Positions 36,334-46,663 of a stretch of 64,000 nt of DNA are shown one piece after another. The stretch is from Gremmenia infestans. Its lineage: Eukaryota; Ascomycota; Leotiomycetes; Helotiales; Hamatocanthoscyphaceae. The notes beneath the pieces are model-generated. The model searched no databases and had not been told where the DNA came from. It saw only the letters and a program-made list of their open reading frames with translations. The DNA lies in NCBI GenBank assembly GCA_032629725.1, contig JAFEVB010000007.1:496001-560000 (forward strand). The letters run 5' to 3'. How positions within the stretch are numbered: the stretch's first letter is position 1; each line of letters starts with the position of its first letter. The position numbers and the translations under genes are program-made.

Positions 36334-37548
36334 ATGGCAGATCGCGATGTCACGCCCGATGACAGCCTTCTTGAGCAGATCTTCACCTATCTACCAACGG
36401 CCACCTCAATCTTTCTTCAGGATTGGGACAAATGTGTCTTCAAAGCGCAATTCTCTCCCGATTCTGGATATAGCTACTCTGCATGTGTAGTCCGCCTAGA
36501 GGCTGAGAGTGATAATCTCAAAACATTTCCTACGATTGCTGCTCTACAGCAAATCTCTGCGACCGTCGTCCCTAAACTTGTCCCAAAAACCTTTCAGGTC
36601 GGCAAGGCGAAAAACCTGCAAGGAAGAATGTTCGACTTCTCAGTGACTGAGTTTGTGGAAGGGGATCTCTTGGAAGATGTATGGCAGCAAATGAGCACCA
36701 ATGAGAAGGACTCTGTTGTAGCTGAGCTTGTCGAAGCCCTTGAGAAGTTACACTCTATTCGGCTGAGTGACAAACGAGTAAGAGGAATCCTGGAAAAGAC
36801 GCTTCCTGAAGAAAATGAGAAGTTGAAGAGTTCTGAGCTGCCTCAGGCTTTCGGTGGCCCCCATACAGGGTTTTTGAATGATGGGATTGGTTTGTTGGGC
36901 GCCATCATGGAAAGGCGAAAGCTCCAGGAACCATTCTGTAGCATGGAGACACTTGTTGATTCACAAGGCATCAGGATTCGGTCCAATTTTGAAGAGCTTG
37001 GGTCGACAGTCATCAACAAGTCCGCTATTGAGAAATGGCCAGGGGAAGCCGTACTTTGCCACAACGATCTCAATCCACGCAATCTGATCCTCCGATCATG
37101 TGTCACCTCAGATGGCAAATCCGAATACAAGTTGGCCGGTATCATTGACTGGGAACTCGCCGGGTTCTACCCAGCTTCGTATGAGCTGAGTATGCAAGAT
37201 ACATACCTGGGCAATGCCAATCGACATGTGTCATTCTATCTGCTATTGAAACAGAAGATGAGAAACTTGGTACCACGATCCTCATCCCAGATGATACTTT
37301 CACAAGCCATGGAGCTCGTCTTTGAGTCCCAGCAGAGGTTGTTGTTAGATGGCAATAACATCGGGGCTCACATTCGGAAGAGGTTCATCGAGTACTTAAT
37401 GTTGGAGCTTGATGATGATCCTTGTATTGGCTGGACAAGAAGCCCACAGGCTGGACCGCTTCTTGAATACTCTAGCGCTGCTTTTCACACATTGGAAAAT
37501 GACGTGATTCAGGAAATGGTTGCAAAAAGAAAAGCAGAGGCAGCATGA
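36334..37548 (+). CDS. APH-fold phosphotransferase family protein
   Basis: Single-exon gene of 404 codons with ATG at 36334 in a good context (GCCATCATGG). The kinase-like fold of aminoglycoside/choline phosphotransferases is marked by the catalytic loop VLCHNDLNPRNLIL (His243, Asp245, Asn250) and the metal-binding segment AGIIDWELAGFYPASYE (Asp near 272). An upstream TEFVEGDLLEDVWQQM resembles the hinge found in fungal members. Fungal genomes carry dozens of such proteins; substrates may be small hydroxylated metabolites, sugars or proteins, and are unknown here. The N-terminal 30 residues lack a clear glycine loop, which is common in this group. No membrane segment or signal peptide is seen, so it is probably cytosolic. 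The name does not imply antibiotic resistance. Confidence 0.9.
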   Translation: MADRDVTPDDSLLEQIFTYLPTATSIFLQDWDKCVFKAQFSPDSGYSYSACVVRLEAESDNLKTFPTIAALQQISATVVPKLVPKTFQVGKAKNLQGRMFDFSVTEFVEGDLLEDVWQQMSTNEKDSVVAELVEALEKLHSIRLSDKRVRGILEKTLPEENEKLKSSELPQAFGGPHTGFLNDGIGLLGAIMERRKLQEPFCSMETLVDSQGIRIRSNFEELGSTVINKSAIEKWPGEAVLCHNDLNPRNLILRSCVTSDGKSEYKLAGIIDWELAGFYPASYELSMQDTYLGNANRHVSFYLLLKQKMRNLVPRSSSQMILSQAMELVFESQQRLLLDGNNIGAHIRKRFIEYLMLELDDDPCIGWTRSPQAGPLLEYSSAAFHTLENDVIQEMVAKRKAEAA

Positions 37549-38864
37549 ATGTTTCTAGCTAGGGACGCCTAATTGTTCATCTTTTCATCGCGTGGTACCA
37601 TTGCGTTGACTAAATCCAAAGTATTTAAAATTGATTCATAGGACATTATATGCTGCAAGTGTGTGACTTTCCCAATAACTTACAGCGTAATTGAATAACT
37701 TTTAGACCTTGCAATAATCGTCACAAAATCCCCTTAACGTATAAATCGTCACTGAAACGCTGTATTATCCCCGAACTGTGTTCAAATTATGTTTCCAGCA
37801 TGTCTGAAATATGAACAAGTGCATTTCATTACTTGAGAATATAAAAAATATATAAAAAGTTAATACTAAAGCTATGCTACTTTACTAGAGAGGCGTAGCT
37901 ATAGTTATTCATCAGTCTTCCCCGCAGACATAGTAAGAGGAAAGATGATAGAATAAGTTGGTCGTAAAGCTATCAAATTCTCGATGAGTCGAATCCCATA
38001 GTAAAGTCCGGTCAGAGCTTCTACCCAATAGCCAGAGGATCTGTTTACTGCAGATGCGGGATGATGTATGCAAGGCTGAAAGTATGGACAGGGATTGTGA
38101 CAAGTCGCCTTAAAGTGGGTTTCGTGTAAGCCTGGCCTGTGGGGTGCCTTAGGCACCCACAGGTATATAGTCGGCTCCTGCCACAACTTCCTACCAGTAC
38201 AAGGCAGCCACACCTCAACCCACAACACGAACGCTCACATAGCCTGACCTTGTTCGCTTAAGATAACCGGGTCTAGTATAAGTCCCGCCAATAGGCGCGC
38301 GGTTGTCTATTCCCCAACAATCATAATTCCACAACGTCCGTGCTCAATTTATACATCTGTCGTAACCGTCAACTACAATGTATCGCAAGCAAGTCAACCG
38401 CCAATGGCGATTCATTAAGCTTCCCTTTAGCTCTAAAAATACTTAATCTTTAGAAGCTGGTCTCCGATACTTGTACTTGTATTGGCCCTCTTGGCTTTCC
38501 AATTCTAATAATGATACCAGATACGCTAATACTCCGTGTATACTTCGTAGAAGGAGAAATAGGGCGCAACTTGGAACATCTCCTACCTGCCTATAGGTCG
38601 GGTATTACGCCTGGCCTAATTAGTACGTGTAGGTACCTAGCTGGGGCGGTAATGATGGTCTAGCTGCTGCCGGACAAATCCACAAAGTCGAACGAAGCGA
38701 CGTCAGGTCTTGAAATCCGCTATCCGCTCACTACCTAGGTGTTTTTTCCTTCTCTACACAAGCCAGATCAAATTCCTCAAAGCAAATAAACATCAATCCA
38801 CATTCCTCCTACCGACAAAACCATTTCCCACAAATTACCTTCCAACACATAGGTCCTCTTTATC
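37549..38864. other. Intergenic region of about 1.3 kb
   Basis: No gene recognised. The minus-strand 107-codon frame at 37905-38228 has no family resemblance. Confidence 0.5.
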
Positions 38865-39184
38865 ATGACGTCCCAAAAAAGTCGAAAGTTCTTTGCATGT
38901 ACCTTCGAATTTCTCTTCCCTACGCGCTTGCATCCTATCTTTAGGCCCGGAGTCCTATGTACGTATATCTACCACTCCTTGGAACACGTGCTGTATTTTC
39001 GAAGTTGTCGTGTAATTCATCGCTAACCTGGCCTATTATAGTATCACTACTTATCGGATTTCGTCTGGCCGGCCCATATATCGAGGGCGGAGTATTATAC
39101 TTATTGAAGGAGAAGGACCGGAGAATGCAACGCGGGGAGGCCAAGCAGCAAAGGACGGAAGAGATTCAAGAGAAGAAACATTGA
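38865..39184 (+). CDS. Small two-exon protein, hypothetical
   Basis: Two exons, 38865-38958 and 39042-39184, would encode 78 residues. The intron has a GTACGT donor, a CGCTAACCTG branch region and a TTATAG acceptor, and the phases match. The product has an N-terminal part with MTSQKSRKFFACTFEFLF, a short hydrophobic stretch (LSLLIGFRLAGPYI) and a strongly charged C-terminal helix ending in EIQEKKH. This arrangement resembles small single-span organelle membrane proteins, but I cannot name a family. It is too short for ordinary gene finders. The ATG context (TATCATGACG) is acceptable. Confidence 0.55.
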
Positions 39185-39674
39185 GCCACATGCCACAAGG
39201 CGACAGCATCCAGTTTGTAGAATAAGTTACCGAGATGTCGCAGTTGATAGAGAAACGTATATGTTTATAATTAGCTACTTTATTTGTCCCCGGCCATTGT
39301 TCTGATAATCGGCTTAGTGCTATGGCCTGTACCGGTAGATTCTTCTTGCACTCATTATGTGTGGAGGCATGGTGTGCCTAGTGTGAGACACTCCTATGGG
39401 GGTCATTGGTTGCACATATCATGTGAGTGTTACTAAAACGAAAGGCTGCTCTATAACACTTTGTAAGGCATAAGATATGGTGTTTGTCACAGCTGCTTGC
39501 AACCTTCATCATTCTATTTAACTTTTCTCAATTGGTCCTAAGGTAACTTGATATTTAGAAAGAAAAAACTCATTTATATTCAGACGGAGACTAGCTCCAT
39601 CTACTCCCCAACTACAGCACTTTCCTCCAAATCCCAAATTCAACATCCTTTGTGAACCTCCACCTGGGGTTTTT
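39185..39674. other. Intergenic spacer
   Basis: About 490 bp between the small two-exon gene and the UstYa-like gene. Nothing recognised. Confidence 0.5.
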
Positions 39675-40028
39675 TCACAACTCATGAGTTAGCAGATACT
39701 CCTCCATGCGTGGCCTGTAAGGCGAGTCATCTGGACAGAAAAGGTAATGTTCCATCGTTCCGTCAGCTATGAGGCGTCCTTGGGCATCTGTGACATTGTC
39801 AATGTGGTAGCAAGTATTATAGCCGCTAACCCAGTCTAGAAGTTTATCCCACGATTTGCATTGGCGCTCTTGATAGAGTGGGTAGTTCTGTCGCCACGGC
39901 TCGGGAGGAAGCACCATCCATGGAAATTCATCCGCATTGCAAAAGGCATCTTGAAGCAGGCTATCTAGGCAATGGACCATGTGTTCAAACTCTAGATTCG
40001 TGGACTCATTACGCTCCTTAGCCGTCAT
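39675..40028 (-). CDS. UstYa-like (DUF3328) protein, short or N-terminally truncated
   Basis: A 117-residue frame starts at ATG 40028. It contains EHMVHCLDSLLQDAFCNADE, matching the HxxHC motif of UstYa-family proteins, followed at the right distance by QERQCKSWDKLLDWV, which resembles the family's C-terminal HxCRDWD element. Family members usually have about 200-280 residues with an N-terminal membrane helix and two HxxHC motifs; the helix and first motif are missing here. Upstream DNA has an in-frame TAA 12 bases before the ATG and no exon that I could join. UstYa-type enzymes oxidise and cyclise ribosomal peptides or modify other metabolites in fungal clusters. This copy may be a remnant. 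No precursor-peptide gene with repeats is visible nearby. Confidence 0.55.
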   Translation of the reverse strand: MTAKERNESTNLEFEHMVHCLDSLLQDAFCNADEFPWMVLPPEPWRQNYPLYQERQCKSWDKLLDWVSGYNTCYHIDNVTDAQGRLIADGTMEHYLFCPDDSPYRPRMEEYLLTHEL

Positions 40029-40367
40029 GTATAGATATTAGATATATATCTTTCTGACAAGATCATCAGTCACTGTGAAAATTCAATTTCTAGCGCCCCG
40101 ACTCACAGACCTAGTCCAGACCATGCAGCAGTTTCTTCAGATGATTTGAAGGCAGAATCTATTTCGAGCGACGAAGATTCCACACCTAATTTCATGGACG
40201 TTCAGTCTGTAGGCCCCTTAAACAATAAGCTTCAAGATAACCCACACGAAAACATTTCTTATCTCTCTTACATCTATGCCTTTCACATTGTGACTTTTCC
40301 GCAGATTTACTAGGCTCATCAAGCTCATAGGATTCCGACTCTCTATCACCACCCTTTATCATTCATA

Positions 40368-41130
40368 ATGGAAGGGAAAATCAACGATAGTTTGCAAAGT
40401 GATGTTGAAATGCACACGTTTGGGAATGAAGACCTCGTGAATGGTGGAAGAAGAAGGCATTATTAATCGCAGAAAGATGATGATTCACTCACTCAGATTG
40501 GCAAAAAACCAGTGATGAAGGTAAAGATCCTTCAATATACTTACTTCAACTGTGTTACTCGTACTGTCCACATAATTCACGATATAATACTGACTAGCAA
40601 CAGCGGAAGTTTGGTTTTCTTGCCATATTAGGCTTCAATTGCATAGTAAAAGTACCTGAATATCCCCCTTTATGTGAGATTGACGACGTTGCTGTTTATG
40701 GGTCTAATTCTAACGTAGACCAGCACTATCAATGTTGGATTGCAGAAGTCGTGTTCTCTCGAGCCCTGGTCGAACTCTGGCTAAACCTTAGATTAGTGGC
40801 GGTCCTGGAGGACTTATTTGGATTCCTCTTGATATGGATGGGCACCCTAGCGGTATCTATTGGTCTCGCAGAGCTATCCTCAATGTGAGTAAACAAGGAA
40901 GCGGAGGTTTAACTCAATAGTAACACCTCGGCTCTAGAGCTCCTACATCTGGAGGACAGTATCACTGGGTTTCAATGCTGGCACCCAAATCTTGTTTCAA
41001 AGGGTTCAGTTGTGTGACAGGTACTAAAGTCCAGAAGTCTTTACTGCCAATCATGTCACAACCGCTCACTATTTCTACAGGATGGCTCTCGCTAATAGCA
41101 AAGTTGGGAAGCTGTTGCTATTAAAATACG
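40368..41130 (+). pseudogene. Amino-acid permease (APC family) pseudogene, 5' part
   Basis: Pieces of a fungal amino-acid/GABA permease occur in order with recognisable old introns. ATG 40368 (MEGKINDSLQSDVEMHTF) leads to an in-frame TAA, then LTQIGKKPVMK up to a GTAAAG donor at 40521. From 40604 the next exon begins RKFGFLAILGFNCIV. GGPGGLIW then lies in one frame, and GFLLIWMGTLAVSIGLAELS in another, so a frameshift separates them. After a GTGAGT..CTCTAG intron, 40938-41020 reads APTSGGQYHWVSMLAPKSC, the classic permease helix-3 signature. A further intron ends at 41080 and GWLSLI follows before decay. Everything after about the fourth helix is missing. Intact relatives have about 500 residues and 12 helices, so this copy cannot transport. 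Confidence 0.85.
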
Positions 41131-41376
41131 CTAAGCGGATCGTATACCAACCGTACTTTCAAAACTTATTACTGTGGATATAAAGAGTAGACACGGAGGT
41201 GAAGGATAATTTATTCAATCTAGGCTGAGGAAGCTAACATTGTGATTACCACTATAAATATGTAAGTACATGTGCTGGAAACAGGTTCGCAATGATTCTG
41301 TCTTCAACTCACCATGTATCAAACACACATTGTCTATCCGCCTCGCCTTGAACCTCTCCTCGATTTCTCAATTGCC

Positions 41377-41826
41377 TTAGCACATCGCCATAGCAGCTAC
41401 AAATGATAACGGGTAGCCAGTTAACAATACTAGTGGTGGAAGATTATTGTTTTGGTTTCCGCCTCGACGAGGAGCCTGAACCACTATCTCTACCGCAACC
41501 CGTTGACCGAGAGCAGTGGATACAGTTACGCCGCTTGTAGCCTGATGCTGACGCTCAGCACGTTGATGTATCCATGTCCTGTGACGAGCACAATTATCGC
41601 ATTCCATGAACCCCGTTCTGCATGGTATCCAGGTGCAACTCGGGTTTTCGGTGGTATGCGATTGTAGTTGAGTATTGATATCGTTGCTGGGATCGGATTC
41701 CGCGGCAGTGAGGTTCGTGTTTACGTCTCGGTCTTGCAGTGGAATTCCAGCTTTCCCGGCGTCGTCCACTGTATGCTTGATATAGCGTCGGCGAAAAAAC
41801 TCGCAGGTAGAATGGAAGAGAGGCAT
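41377..41826 (-). CDS. Hypothetical protein
   Basis: A single frame from ATG 41826 gives 149 residues. The frame stays open upstream, but only from a TTG. It is rich in Asn, Thr and Arg, with a Cys cluster CRTGFMECDNCARHR in the middle and a hydrophobic end (PPLVLLTGYPLSFVAAMAMC). TTTATAAG near 41910 could serve as a TATA-like element for this direction. I recognise no domain. It may be a real lineage-specific gene or a chance frame in a decaying accessory patch. Confidence 0.35.
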   Translation of the reverse strand: MPLFHSTCEFFRRRYIKHTVDDAGKAGIPLQDRDVNTNLTAAESDPSNDINTQLQSHTTENPSCTWIPCRTGFMECDNCARHRTWIHQRAERQHQATSGVTVSTALGQRVAVEIVVQAPRRGGNQNNNLPPLVLLTGYPLSFVAAMAMC

Positions 41827-42671
41827 GTGGTTTGAGTAGGGTGTTGGCCCAATTTCTGATCTTTGGGCTTTTTTCTGAAGTGACAAGTGAAAGGTATGCA
41901 GCGAGTGGCTTTATAAGTAAAGCTGGAGCTGTATTAGAATCAAAATAAGATATTAAATCTCCGTCTCGCAGATGGGACCCTACTCATCATAGGACCTGGA
42001 TTTGATTCTGAACTGTGGGATTTAGTGTTCTAGGGCATGAGTCACTACTCAGCATCACTTGCTATTAGTTCGGTGGTTAGTCTAGCTCGAGCACATGAAA
42101 CAATTAGCTTCATGTCATTTTTCAGGATTACACTTTTTCTATATATATTTATTCTATGAGGCGGTTCGCGTTATCATATTTGTGCCTTTATTAGGGTTGC
42201 AAAACATCACGCTGTAATGGCTTAGCAATATTGTATAAAGGTTGTAGAAATTAGATAATGCCTAATAGCTATATAACTTAAGCGAATAAGTACTGCTAAT
42301 GACTTGTTACGAGCTTGTGTTGAAATGCTTATAAGTTTCAGATAAATTTTCATTTTGAATTCTGTCGACCTTACACCTTAAGCTCTTGAATACAAGAACA
42401 TAAAGGTTCCGGTTATCGACAGTTAGAGGGCTCCTATCGATTTTCATAGCCGTCTCCATAAATTCCAAAAGATACCTTACCATGGATGGAAAAGGCACTA
42501 CACGTCATTTATAATGTGCCAGGTGGCATGGGACGTTAAATTTCAATTAGCGGCTCTCGTAGGGAAGACCGTAAACAGTATTGCTTCTCATTTTACAATT
42601 ATCTCGCCCAAATCCCAGACCTCGCGAATACTCTACGGTCTGTTAACAATAACGATAAATCACCCCGGCCT
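41827..42671. other. AT-rich spacer with one arm of a diverged repeat
   Basis: No gene is seen. The 29-bp segment at 42506-42534 matches 44276-44304 with five transition differences. Confidence 0.5.
42506..42534 (+). repeat. Diverged direct repeat, copy 1
   Basis: CATTTATAATGTGCCAGGTG begins a 29-bp segment that recurs at 44276-44304. All five differences are transitions, and three are CpA/TpG to TpA, as expected of old repeat-induced point mutation. Confidence 0.6.
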
Positions 42672-43873
42672 TCAATCTATATTGATAACAAATTTCCCAA
42701 TGCCTCCCTTCCCATCTAAGACCTCCTGGCAGCCCTGCCTCACCCCCTCAACATCAGAAAGCATCACCTGCCTCCCTACAATCGGCTTAATCTTCCCCTC
42801 ATCCACCCAACGAGCCAGCATCTCCAAGTCCGACCCCACCGGGTCCGTAAGCAGAGGGCTATAATCCACGCCAGCCCTCCTCGTCCAAGTCCTATAAAAC
42901 CAATCCACAAGATCCAGGAGAAGCACCAGCCAACCCCCAACCTCGGGCCTAGCTTTCTTCGTCATGGCACCCGACGGCACCGTGGTAACAGACACAATCA
43001 CACCCCCCTTTTTCATCATTTCCAGCCCCGACAGCGTCATGCCCGTATTATCATACATGAAATCCACTACGCCCTTGCCCACCCTCTCCACCACATACTC
43101 AGCGCCGCCCTTATAATCAACCACCACATCCGGCTTCCCATCCCCCAAGATCTCCCTAACCCTTCCCATCTTCGCCGTCGACACCGTAGTAACGACCTTA
43201 GTGGCCCCAAACACATTTTTCGCAAGCTGCACGCCGAACGATCCCGTGGCGCTCAGGGCCCCGCCGACGAACACCGTCTTCCCCGCAAGCCCGATTTTGT
43301 CATCGCCGCGCCGCAGACTCTGCAGCGCGGATTGGGCTGCGAGGGGGATGGCGGCTGCGATGCTGAAGGAGAGCGAGGTGGGCTTGTGGGCTGTGGTGGA
43401 GGTGGTGCTGAGGGCGTATTCGGCGATGGTGCCGCGGATGCTTGAATCGGCGTACACCTCGTCTCCTACTTTGAAAGTTGACACGGAGCTGCCGATGGCA
43501 ACTACGATGCCAGCGAGATCGTGACCGAGTTTGTAAGGGAATCTGAAGGGACGTACCCGTTAACTGATGTTAGAACTTGGAAAGGGGGTAGGCTGAGCTT
43601 ACGTTGCTGTCTCCATGAACTTTCCCATACTGTAAGTATTGTTAGCACATAGATATGATATGTCAGATAATCTAAGACGGGGTGGGCACGGCGCACTTAC
43701 CCCGCTGCCATCTTGACGTCGATGGGGTTTACGGAAGCTGCGAGGACTTTAACCAACAACTCATCGGGCTGAGAGATATGTGGCGTGGGGACAGTCGCAA
43801 CATCGTATTCAGAGGGCTTGCAATATCTCGGAAGGACTAAAGCACGCATGGAAGAAGGTATTGATGTGGACAT
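42672..43873 (-). CDS. MDR-superfamily oxidoreductase (quinone reductase / alcohol dehydrogenase-like)
   Basis: Three exons: 43701-43873, 43603-43629 (27 nt) and 42672-43542, giving 356 residues; the start is ATG 43873 (MSTSIPSSMRALVL). The order is a GroES-like domain (ELLVKVLAASVNPIDVKMAA; LGHDLAGIVVAIGSSVSTFK; VGDEVYAD) and then a Rossmann domain with GALSATGSFGVQLAKN in place of the usual AxxGGVG loop. Catalytic zinc ligands are not evident, so it belongs with the zinc-independent quinone/enone reductases that use NADPH on activated double bonds. The N-terminal sequence resembles fungal secondary-metabolism enoyl reductases of the same fold, but no synthase gene is nearby. The 27-nt middle exon encodes the segment MGKFMETA and is needed for the frame. 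Confidence 0.9.
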
Positions 43874-44735
43874 TATGTGACGTGATGTAATGAGTTGACC
43901 CAATTTGGTTCGGAATTTGTGAAGCAATGGATTATTATATCTGAGATTCTTCCATCTCATATTTTGTATAAGTGACGGAAATTGTTTTGGAGAACATTTC
44001 TTGAGACTACTCTATATATGTACTGATTACGGTCTTCAGGAATCCAATTGTGGAACTTGGATCCATGGAGAACCGACTATTTCAGGGGGAAGAACAAGCG
44101 AACGCCGATAGCCTCGGCCTTTACCCCGTAATCAAACATTACTTCAGAGTACTGTACCCTAGGCAGAGGCTTTCAATAGTGCGGAATTTGACTTGTCTAG
44201 AAAGATGCCTTGAAACCTGGACGTTGGATGTTAGCACAGTAAGTGGGCTCCAAGGCAGACAAATAAGAAAAATACCATTTACAATGTGCTAGGTAGCGTG
44301 AGACATCATCAAAAGTTGATGAGAGTATGTGCCGCTTTGTCTGTCCAGCGTAGTGGAAGCTAGAACATAATGAGCCTAAGGGTTTATAATTCATAGTCGG
44401 AAGGCCGTAAATTAAAACACTATAGGAGTTAATGTATTAATTGAAGGGGGTAAAAGAAACCAGAAATAACAGCTAGCTTGCTATTAAATTACCGACTCGC
44501 TTGAAAGTCGGATTCCAATACAGGAATTCAGACTAACAGGAAACACTAGATGAGAAAGAATACACCAAGGCTGGCAAAATGCAAAATCATGCTTCTAATC
44601 TAAGTATCAAGCCATATTTGATGCATACATGTGTAGCAATCTCCCAAAAACCTAGAGGGGTATCTAAACTCCACACCCAACAAGCCAATTTTTGACGCCT
44701 TATTCCTATTCCTTGCCCCGATCGCACAAATGCAC
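43874..44735. other. Intergenic region with second arm of the diverged repeat
   Basis: This is the upstream flank of the MDR gene and the 3' flank of the Clr2-like gene. It holds the second repeat copy at 44276-44304. No gene is recognised. Confidence 0.5.
44276..44304 (+). repeat. Diverged direct repeat, copy 2
   Basis: CATTTACAATGTGCTAGGTA begins the second copy of the 29-bp segment found at 42506. The two copies bracket the MDR oxidoreductase gene. Confidence 0.6.
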
Positions 44736-46663
44736 TCATACACCATAAAACTCATGACCAGCAGCTGCTTGATCAAGATCCATAAATTGGTCAATATCTG
44801 ACTCTGCGAACCCCATCGGAGGGGCTACTTGAGCTGGCTGTACGTCTAAGAATACATCATCGGCAGGAGCACCATCTAAACCTCTGCTGACTTTGAAATC
44901 CGCAGGGACAGCGCGGCCTAGCGTATCCTTTCGGTTGCGTTTTCGCTGCTCGGGGTTGTTGTTCTTGTCGCGACGGCCATTCATCCAAGCTCCTGCGTCA
45001 GTGGTGATGCCACTGCTGAGTTCCTCCTGGAACTTTTGCAGGCCGCGGAGAATGGGTAAGAGAGTTCTCGTCTCGTACCAGCGGCCCTTGACATCGCCTA
45101 GGCTGCGGCGAGCTGCTGGTTCTAGCAAGCGCCATTCATACCATATTCCTTTCTTTGCGACATCCGCGACTTCGTTCCGGAAGCGGAGGTCGACGATCAT
45201 GCGGGGAGGAAGGGCTGGAGTTGGCCATTCGGAACGGGTTTTGTAGGGGGTGGGCATCTCGACGAATTTGTAGACGTCGCCGACGAATATCACGGTGGAA
45301 GTGTTTGGGGGCGTGGTTCGCTCGATTAGTTTGTGGATTATGAGGACGACGATGTCGTTTCCTGGAACTCGGAGACGGACTGGTTCTCCTACCCATATCT
45401 TCTCGGCGCCTAGGAACATGCCTTTGTAGTGTATTTCATTTGGTCCAGCTAGCGCACCCTCTATCCGGTCAAAGAGTGAGTAGCTGGAATCGATGACTTT
45501 AGCAGCAAGAATACTGCCATCTACTACGTAGTCTCGAGATTGCCCGCCATCATGTTCTCCTCTGACAACCTGCTCCCAGGGAACTTGATCGTATGTCAGA
45601 TTTTGTATAGCAGGAACTGTGGTATTTGGGACGCTCCAAGCTAACCATGGCCGAATCGAGTTCTCGTCATCTTTAATCTGGTAGGGTTGGTGCTGGAAGG
45701 GGTTCGAAAGGGGCTGGATGAGATAGCGTGGCTTATTGTTCTGCAATCCGCGTTTTGATATTACACCCAGTCGCCAATTCACAACGTTGTTGAACCAAAC
45801 CAATTCTCCCGGCCTGTAAAGATATTTTCCCCCTGGGTCACCGTCAAGCTTTTGTTCGGCGGTCTTCGTGGCCTGGGTATTCAACAGAGGTTGGTATGTT
45901 GGTCTCGATGGTGCTGGAGCTGGAGCTGGAGCTGGTACTGGTACTGGTACTGGTGTGCCTTCAACGATATTAGCTAAGGTCATCTAATGCAGTGGATATA
46001 GTTACTCTTTGGAGCCGCTGAAGCCACAGGGAAAGGCTTCACCTCCTTCTTAACAGCTGTCTCTACCTTCATGGGCTCTTCCCCTACGGCCTCTTCATCG
46101 CCATCCGGGGAACATATTTTACAAGAACAATTTCTGGGGTCGCCCTCTGTATCCGTACACAGCCACAGCATATGTGGGAAGAAGTCTGCCGGGCTTCTAA
46201 ATCTCTTCTTCCGGCCATGAGGATGCCCATAGAGGTATGCGTCTTGACGCTCATACACACCGGCCGAGTGTTTGCCCTTGTCTCTCTTGTCCTCCGCCAG
46301 CTTTTTGGCATTATATTTGACATGTTCCCACAACACATACCCCTCGGGAAGTTCGCTCACAATATAATTGCGGTCTATAGAGGGGTCAGCTTGTTCGAAA
46401 TTCAGAAGAGGGGACAAAATACCGGCCCATTCTTTTCCACCGAGAAGATGCATGTACATGCCACCTAGCTTCCGCCGCCAGTCCACTGCCTTGGCATCAT
46501 CGGGTTCAATCTTCCTATAGCAATCTACATTTCCACTGGCGGCGTCCGGTGTATCGTTCAACTGCGCTGTTGTAGGTTGGTTGAGCTCTTTAGTACCGGA
46601 ACGAGTGATGATTTCGAATTGCCCGTCTGATCTGACAATTGTGAATGGCCAGTAGGGCGCCAT
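44736..46663 (-). CDS. Clr2-like transcription-silencing factor
   Basis: Two exons: about 46043-46663 and 44736-45983. The donor could instead be at 46066 (GTAGAG); both keep frame, giving 622 or 614 residues. The N-terminal part (WRRKLGGMYMHLLGGKEW, ELPEGYVLWEHVKY, AYLYGHPHGRKKRFRSPADF, then CSCKIC) matches the Clr2 transcription-silencing domain, and the second half the Clr2 central region (YLYRPGELVWFNN, YKGMFLGAEKIWVGEPVRLR). In fission yeast Clr2 is a scaffold subunit of the SHREC deacetylase-remodeller complex acting at heterochromatin. A Pro-Val-Pro-Ala run at the start of exon 2 comes from a (TGGAGC)n(TGGTAC)n tract at 45911-45954. An acidic C-terminus (ESDIDQFMDLDQAAA) could be an interaction tail. 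The gene is divergent from the SNF2-PHD gene. Confidence 0.85.
45911..45954. repeat. In-frame hexanucleotide repeats encoding Pro-Ala and Pro-Val
   Basis: (TGGAGC)3 adjoining (TGGTAC)3 on the plus strand, inside the Clr2-like gene on the minus strand. They encode the run PVPVPVPAPAPAPAP. Copy-number change in steps of six bases would alter the linker without a frameshift. Confidence 0.85.

Noticed and set aside
45984..46005. 22-nt intron (GTAACT..ATTAG) joining the two Clr2 frames
   Set aside because: Too short for a fungal spliceosomal intron; longer introns of 59 or 83 nt with the same acceptor keep phase.
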